Of a stretch of DNA of 64,000 bases, positions 58,528 to 64,000 are shown piece by piece. A program made the translations under genes and the position numbers. Under the pieces are notes generated by a model. It was not told the origin of the DNA. It worked only from the letters and a program-made list of their open reading frames with translations, and made no database searches. Source of the DNA: Hamiltosporidium tvaerminnensis (lineage: Eukaryota; Microsporidia; Dubosqiidae); NCBI GenBank assembly GCA_022605425.2, contig JAKIMF020000001.1, forward strand, positions 684,501-748,500, read 5' to 3'. Every line of letters begins with the position of its first letter. Positions within the stretch are counted from its first letter, which is position 1.

Positions 58528-59924
58528 ATAACTTACAAATTATAAATTTTTTAGAGAATTTAAAAATTTAATGAATCATTTTTTTTAATAATTTTTTTCA
58601 TTTGGCTTAGTTTGCCAGACAAAAATTTCGTAAAAAGAACAGCGATTTTGCCTTCAATGGTTATATCTATTATGCCATTTAATATGAATTATTTTCGTGT
58701 TTATTTCTAACTTTTAAAGATCTTTTGAATATTATCCATCTAATTTATATTTCAAATCATTAAGAAAAATTATTCGGAATAAAGAAGCAGCTAAAATAAA
58801 TATTTCCGAATTCCTGAAAAACTTATATATATTCTGTGACACGCCATAAATTATAAATTGGATGATTTTGTTAATTTATATATTAATAGTACCGAATTTT
58901 AACGTATTTTTCTAAATAAACATTAATATGTGTTTTTTAGGCAATAGGACCTGTACTGTTCTAGGTCTGCTTAAAAAGTATACATAAATTATTTATAAGT
59001 TACAATATCAAACAATAAATATATTTTATAAGCGAAACCTTCTAAAAAATGATTAATTGATGGATAAAATAACATGTGAAAATCTTCAGAATTTTATAGC
59101 AAAAAATCATGTGAATACATCATACGGGGAAAGAAAAATTTTACACATTTAAATGTCTACCTGAAATAGATTTCAATAAAACTTATAATGAAACTAACAA
59201 GGTATCCTTCTATGTATTTTTGAGATGAATTCCCTATAATAATATTTCAGAGTATATTTTGCAATATTTAATAAAATCTTAATTCTAAATATTTTATATG
59301 TTAAAAGAATAAGAAATAATACAAAGTTTTTATGCCTTATTAAAAATATAAAAAACTAATGATTTACGATATATGAGACTCACACAGTACATATAATCAG
59401 AAATAAGTCCGTTAATATGTTTAAGGTCTTTGAGAAAGAATAAATTTATTATCGTTGATTCGAATGATAGAACAAAAATAAAGTCTGCCTAAACATAACT
59501 CAGTCAAAATGGAACGGTGAGAGGAAGAGAATAGCCGAAAAACATTATATTGAATAATATTCATAAAAAAACACTAAAAATAAAATTTGTTGTCATATAA
59601 ATGCACATTTACAATATCTGAATGTAAAATATTATTTTACAGTGAAGTAAGTAAGAGACAAAATTTTATAATTATTTTACTGTAAGTTCAAACTAAATAT
59701 AAAAATTTATATGAAAATTGATTCAAATATGTTTTCTATTTAGGTAAATCAAAATGTTCGATTTCGATAATATATGTCGTTATGAATTATTAGGAACTGA
59801 TGATAGCTAGATTTGACTTAAATATACACAAAAAATAGCTTCATTTTTATTTATCACTTGGTCTTTTGAATTCTTTTATCTTTGTCTGTATTTTTAGTTT
59901 TAAATTTTGTTTATAAAATTTAAC
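58528..59924. other. Intergenic, AT-rich
   Basis: Nothing recognisable. Confidence 0.45.
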
Positions 59925-60632
59925 AGTATCACATCTTTTTAAAACAGTGGCAAGTGTTATATTTGTTTCCGGGACATTAACGCTGTTCTGGGTTTAAGAT
60001 AAATTATCTCTACCTCAACACTCCATCGGTACCTCCTTAGATACTTACGTCCCAGAGCCTTTGCTCTACCAGGTGTGTAGAACCTAATTAATAGGCGAGG
60101 GGTTTGCTCGGAGTTCGTTAATGTCCGTTGCATGGAGTGTGATCGAAGAACTCCGAGCTCTTCGAGGACTATGCAGCATTCCCACTTACTCTACACTTCC
60201 CGAACCAAATATACCTTTTAGATACGATATATTAGAGATTTAAATCGGGTCTACCTAGACATTGCAATGTCATACCAACAAGTATAACCTGCTAGTTAGC
60301 TCCCCCGGCTTTTACTGGTTTTATTTTTATATCTCCTAGGCGCCAAGTCTTCTAACTCGAGTGAGCAAGGTTTGATTTCCATGCTTTTACATGGCAATTA
60401 CATACATGTTCAACTGCGGCCTTTGATCGAGTTACACAAAAAACTACAAGCAAATTTCTAGAAAAAGTTTCGCCATTTCGTCGGCCTTCTTCTCCTTAAA
60501 CAAACTCCCACTGAACAAACGAAGATGTAGTGTGGTTCTATTACCACCAAAAATCCAAACAATGATCTTCACAGCTATTTCACACACTCATTGCCAAGCA
60601 GAAAGTTTTTATGTGATTATCTTTTCTCCACA
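59925..60632 (-). repeat. Repeat B, copy 4
   Basis: Minus-strand copy, well conserved: AAAAAGATGTGATACTGTTA at its 3' end, the ACACTCCATGCAACGGACAT core, CTACACTTCCCGAAC, TGCCATGTAAAAGCATGGAA, and the GGCAATGAGTGTGTGAAA head at about 60,580. Its head end faces the retrotransposon copy that starts about 390 bp further right. Confidence 0.8.
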
Positions 60633-61020
60633 ATTTGTAAAAAAATTAAATAGTTATTTCTATTTAATGAATTTTCGGGTTAAAATGTTTTAAGGTTTTT
60701 AGGCGTTTTCTTCTACCTCTTTTACTACTACCGTTCCTAACTGCAAATAAAATATTAAATTTATGAAAATTTTTCAGTTATAAAAATGTTTAAATGATTT
60801 ATTCGATTTAGTAAATTTTTTTGTTATCTTTATGGTTTTATTTTATTAAGGATTATGTCATAACAATACCAGTTGATGTCATTCCTGAATACTTCATATA
60901 TTTTTAATATTTTATATTTACGTAATCGTTAGTATTTCAATCTAAATAATAATTTTTTTCCTTTGTAATATCTCATATTTTATTAATTTATTGGTTAAAA
61001 TTATTTTACTTAAATAAACT
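60633..61020. other. Spacer between repeat B and the R2-like element
   Basis: AT-rich. It could include the 5' untranslated part of the retrotransposon, but it shows no similarity to the sequence upstream of copy 1. Confidence 0.4.
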
Positions 61021-61243
61021 ATGTTGTACGAGTATGGAAATGGTAGAAGGAAAAAAGTAGACAGCGAAAATATAAAAAATGAAAAAATAAAGGCTGTAAA
61101 CAACTTGGAGAACAGCGCAGGTGAGATTTTGATGTGTGATGTAGATGTAGCAATGTTATCCGAGAGACTTCCACCTCCACCGACCTTCCATGACACCACC
61201 CACCTAACCACCAAGCAGTAGTTTCCAGACTAGTTTATTCTGC

Positions 61244-62437
61244 TTGGTTGATACCATACCCTCGTCTTCTGGTACCGATGCCACTGCGTTTGGACCAGCC
61301 AACGGCATGACAAACCTCAATCCAGATGCCATTCTAGAAGGGAATCGACTGATTGTATTGCACTCAATACTTGACTCTGTCACAGTCGTAGAGCAGGAAT
61401 GGCCTAGATATGCTATTCTAGCAGTGCAAAAGAGGTTTGAGAGAATGCCCAGAAATGGCTGGCCCGCTACTCTTAGGTACTATAATGAAGAATTTAGCTG
61501 CACACTAGATATCGATGCGTTTAAAAAACTCGCACAAAATGAAGCAGAAAGGGAAATAAGGCAAGAAGAGAATGGAGAGCGACGTCGAATCGCCACTTGT
61601 CTCACTGAGCCATGCACCCTGACTGACACCACGGAGTACATAAACCTGAGAGATAAATTTTTGAGTAAAATCAAAGAAATCTCGGAGAACGAAATTAGAA
61701 AAATGGTGGTTCGAACTAGAAAGCTTCCAAGTGAATTGGTTGACAGTAAAATTTTGGACCTTATTAATCGAATTAACGGTGAGTATGCTGATTCTTGTGT
61801 GCCGATGACGATAACTGCAGTGGCACGGATAATCCAGGCAGCCTAGGTATGCTATGACGAGGCAACACGCAAAGAAAAGCCTAGATTCGCTTGGAAGGAA
61901 AACATAGAAAGTAAAATTTCTAAGTTAGTACTTTCCAAAGATCTTCTCGAGAAGGCTCGTAAGCAGGAAAAGCTCTCCACTTCGGAAACGAAGAGCCTTA
62001 AGAAAATCATGCGAGAGTTTAATTTAAACTTGAGCAGCGTAACTGATCTTTCTGAGGCTTTAGTTAAGAAGAATGAGTTTTTGAATGTTTACGAGAAAAA
62101 AATTACGATGCATGAAAGTAGGAAGCAATTCCGAAAAGAGAATCGTATGTTTGAGCTTTTCCGAGGTCGATTTTATCGTGGGTTATCCGAGCGTGTGGAA
62201 TCCGAGCATGTGGTTAGCCGTGATGAAATTGTGAGTTTTTGGTCTACAATGTGGAACAAAAATGATGACACAGTCACGTATGATGATTATTTGATTCCAT
62301 TTGTATCAGATAATCATCCGACTACGTTTCCTTTACTTGATGAATTTGTAAATATCATTTATTGGCTTCCCAATTGGAAAGCTGCTGGAATCGATGGTAT
62401 TTACAATTTCTTTAAAGAAACTTACAACTCTTCATAA
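61244..62437 (+). pseudogene. Retroelement polyprotein, N-terminal half (copy 2)
   Basis: Reads NRLIVLHSILDSVTVVEQEW and MPRNGW as in copy 1. It passes an in-frame TAG at 61,843-61,845, resumes in the same frame and reaches the fingers block WKAAGIDGIYNF before a two-base deletion shifts the frame at about 62,412. The preceding piece, 61,021-61,221, carries the GRRKKVDSEN start. Confidence 0.8.
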
Positions 62438-62464
62438 ATTTCTTTATGATATTGTGAAAGTTAT

Positions 62465-63238
62465 ATGTTTAGAACGAACACCTCAAGCTGTTTGGTTTTA
62501 CTGCGGGCTACGTATTTGATACCGAAAGGAATTCCACGAAGAGGCTCTGACTACAGGCCAATCACTTGTATGTCCAACCTCTACAAGTTAACGACTAAGT
62601 GTGTAACGAAAGTCGTTCAACTTGAAGTGGAAAGGCGAAGGTGGCTTGCGGAGAACCAGTTGGGAGCAGTTAGAGGTGTACAGGGAGCGAAAGAGCAGGC
62701 TCTACTGAATATTGCCCTAAATAAAGAATACGGAAACAATCTTAAGGCAACATGGATTGATGTTAAAAAAGCTTATGATTCAATAGATCATGCTTACTTG
62801 ACTCAATGCATTGGAAACCTTAATTTACCTGATTGGATCCTGAAATTCATTAAGGTAATTATATCAAAATGGAAAATTGATATATCATTAGGGCCTGAAA
62901 AAATCATGAGCAAGAAGATTGAGAGAGGGATTCTGCGGGAAGATAGTTTGTCTCCATTGTTGTTTGTGTTGTGTATGGATCCATTAAGCCGAAAGCTTAA
63001 TGAAAAATACACAAAAGTGACAGTACAAACAGATGCAGAATCCCACTCTACTAATCATCTCTTGTTTATTGATGATCTTAAACTCCTTGCAAAAGACAGC
63101 TCCACATTGAATGCTATGACAGGCGAGGCAAAGGAATTTTTAGAGGTGATTGGCTTAGAGATTAACAAAGAGAAGTCAGCCACAAATGATACGTGTTGTG
63201 AAGATACTGCTACTCTTCTAGAAGGTGTTAGTGTTTAA
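62465..63238 (+). pseudogene. Retroelement polyprotein, reverse transcriptase (copy 2)
   Basis: Contains YLIPKGIPRRGSDYRPITC, motif A IDVKKAYDSID, motif B as GILREDSLSPLLF and motif C LLFIDDLKLLA. In motif B the usual Q-G is R-E, a change that would be expected to damage the enzyme. The true start of this segment is upstream, in another frame. It ends at a TAA replacing a Tyr codon. The same frame then continues with further stops to the zinc knuckle (CQHCGKSGKTVDHLATRC) at the window edge. Confidence 0.85.
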
Positions 63239-64000
63239 AAATATTTAGGAATAATAGAAGATAGCAGAGGAATCCCAACACGTAGCTCATTTGAAGAAGT
63301 ACAGAGTAAACTTATATCAAGAGTTGAAAGACTTTGTCACACTAGATTAAACGCAAAAAATTTATTTTCTGCAATTAATTAACACGCGATATGATTCATA
63401 AACTATCACATAGGAGTGCTTCGACTTAAACCGGTTGACTGCTCTAAGTTAGATGATTTAGTGCGTGCGATGTTGGTGAAGAATAAGATACATCTCCGCC
63501 CAGGATATAAAGAGCGTTTGTATCTTCCTTGAACAGAACTTGGAAGAGGCCTACATAGTGTTGAGTTGCGAAGCGAACATATGCTTCTGCAACTCTTGGA
63601 TTGTCTGGAAAAAAGTAAAGAAATATCAACTAGACGAGCAGCAATCCTCAAGGTGGAGAATAATAATAAAACCCATCTTGCACTGATAAAAGGCTCCTTA
63701 AAAGTAAAGTACAGGTTGGTAGAAGAAGTCACTAAGAAAAGTTTAGAAGAAGCTCAACTTGCAAAACTATATAACGAAATAGAAAAACGAAAACTCCATT
63801 CAAAGTTATATAATGCAAGAAAAAATGAGCTTGTGAGTGTTAGTGACTCTTCAAGATGGCTAAAGAGAGGAAATATTAGGCCACGAAATGAAGCTGTGTT
63901 CAGCTATATCCAGGATAGAAATGTATTCTGGGGAGCAGATGGTATGTGTCAACATTGCGGGAAGTCTGGTAAGACTGTAGATCATCTAGCAACTCGATGT

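Larger units (their letters stand above)
61021..64000 (+). mobile_element. R2-like non-LTR retrotransposon, second copy, runs off the window
   Basis: Collinear with the element at 3421-7166 and roughly 90 % identical at DNA level in the reverse transcriptase (estimated by eye). It runs from the N-terminal GRRKK segment to the zinc knuckle, where the window ends. It is more damaged than copy 1. There is a stop and frameshift near 61,219-61,260. A TAG (61,843-61,845) stands where copy 1 has CAG. Two indels at about 62,412 and 62,505 move the frame out and back. A TAA (63,236-63,238) replaces Tyr. Further TAA and TGA codons lie near 63,380-63,392, and a TGA near 63,530. The endonuclease must lie beyond 64,000. 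Confidence 0.9.

Overview
The window looks like nuclear DNA of a microsporidian with an expanded, very AT-rich, gene-poor genome. The evidence is indirect. All recognisable genes are eukaryotic, intronless and compact. Several start codons lie just downstream of a short C-rich CCC-like motif, as is typical of microsporidian promoters. Only about 12 % of the 64 kb is plausible host coding sequence. I cannot name the species; large-genome lineages such as Edhazardia or Hamiltosporidium are the kind of organism to compare.

Host genes, left to right: ethanolamine-phosphate cytidylyltransferase (7264-8217 +), a bHLH transcription factor (23048-23989 +), a GYF-domain protein (33639-34406 +) followed by a 48-residue mini-ORF (34475-34621 +), an RNF10/Mag2-type RING E3 (37744-38361 -), a small protein resembling a nucleoplasmin-like domain (42121-42408 +), eIF4E (44077-44622 -), a kinesin motor with a frameshifted coiled-coil tail (48245-49748 -), and a signal-peptide plus C-terminal-anchor protein with a Pro/Glu/Lys-rich stalk (55361-57487 +). 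They do not form an operon or a single pathway. eIF4E and the RNF10-like E3 both relate to translation. No tRNA or rRNA gene was seen.

The rest is largely a graveyard of mobile DNA. The best preserved element is a non-LTR retrotransposon of the restriction-like-endonuclease (R2-like) class: a nearly complete copy at 3421-7166 (-), a second at 61021-64000 (+, running off the window), and three decayed fragments at about 9.3-10.1, 31.4-32.1 and 45.3 kb. A second, unrelated LINE with an apurinic-type endonuclease (EEP) domain is fossilised at about 11.5-14.5 kb (-). A Helitron (Rep plus PIF1-like helicase) fossil runs from about 15.8 to 20.0 kb (+) and is itself interrupted by a roughly 0.8-kb dispersed repeat (repeat C) that recurs at 57.7-58.5 kb.

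Three dispersed non-coding-looking repeat families occur. Repeat A has three copies at 32.3, 35.4 and 36.7 kb. Repeat B is about 0.7 kb, with four copies at 42.5, 46.5, 50.2 and 59.9 kb. Repeat C has two copies. A and B share a roughly 90-bp head. Tandem arrays sit at 41.8 kb (32-bp unit) and 43.4 kb (12-bp unit). Long stretches, notably 1-3.4, 20-23, 25.6-28, 38.4-41.8 and 51-55.3 kb, are AT-rich with nothing recognisable.
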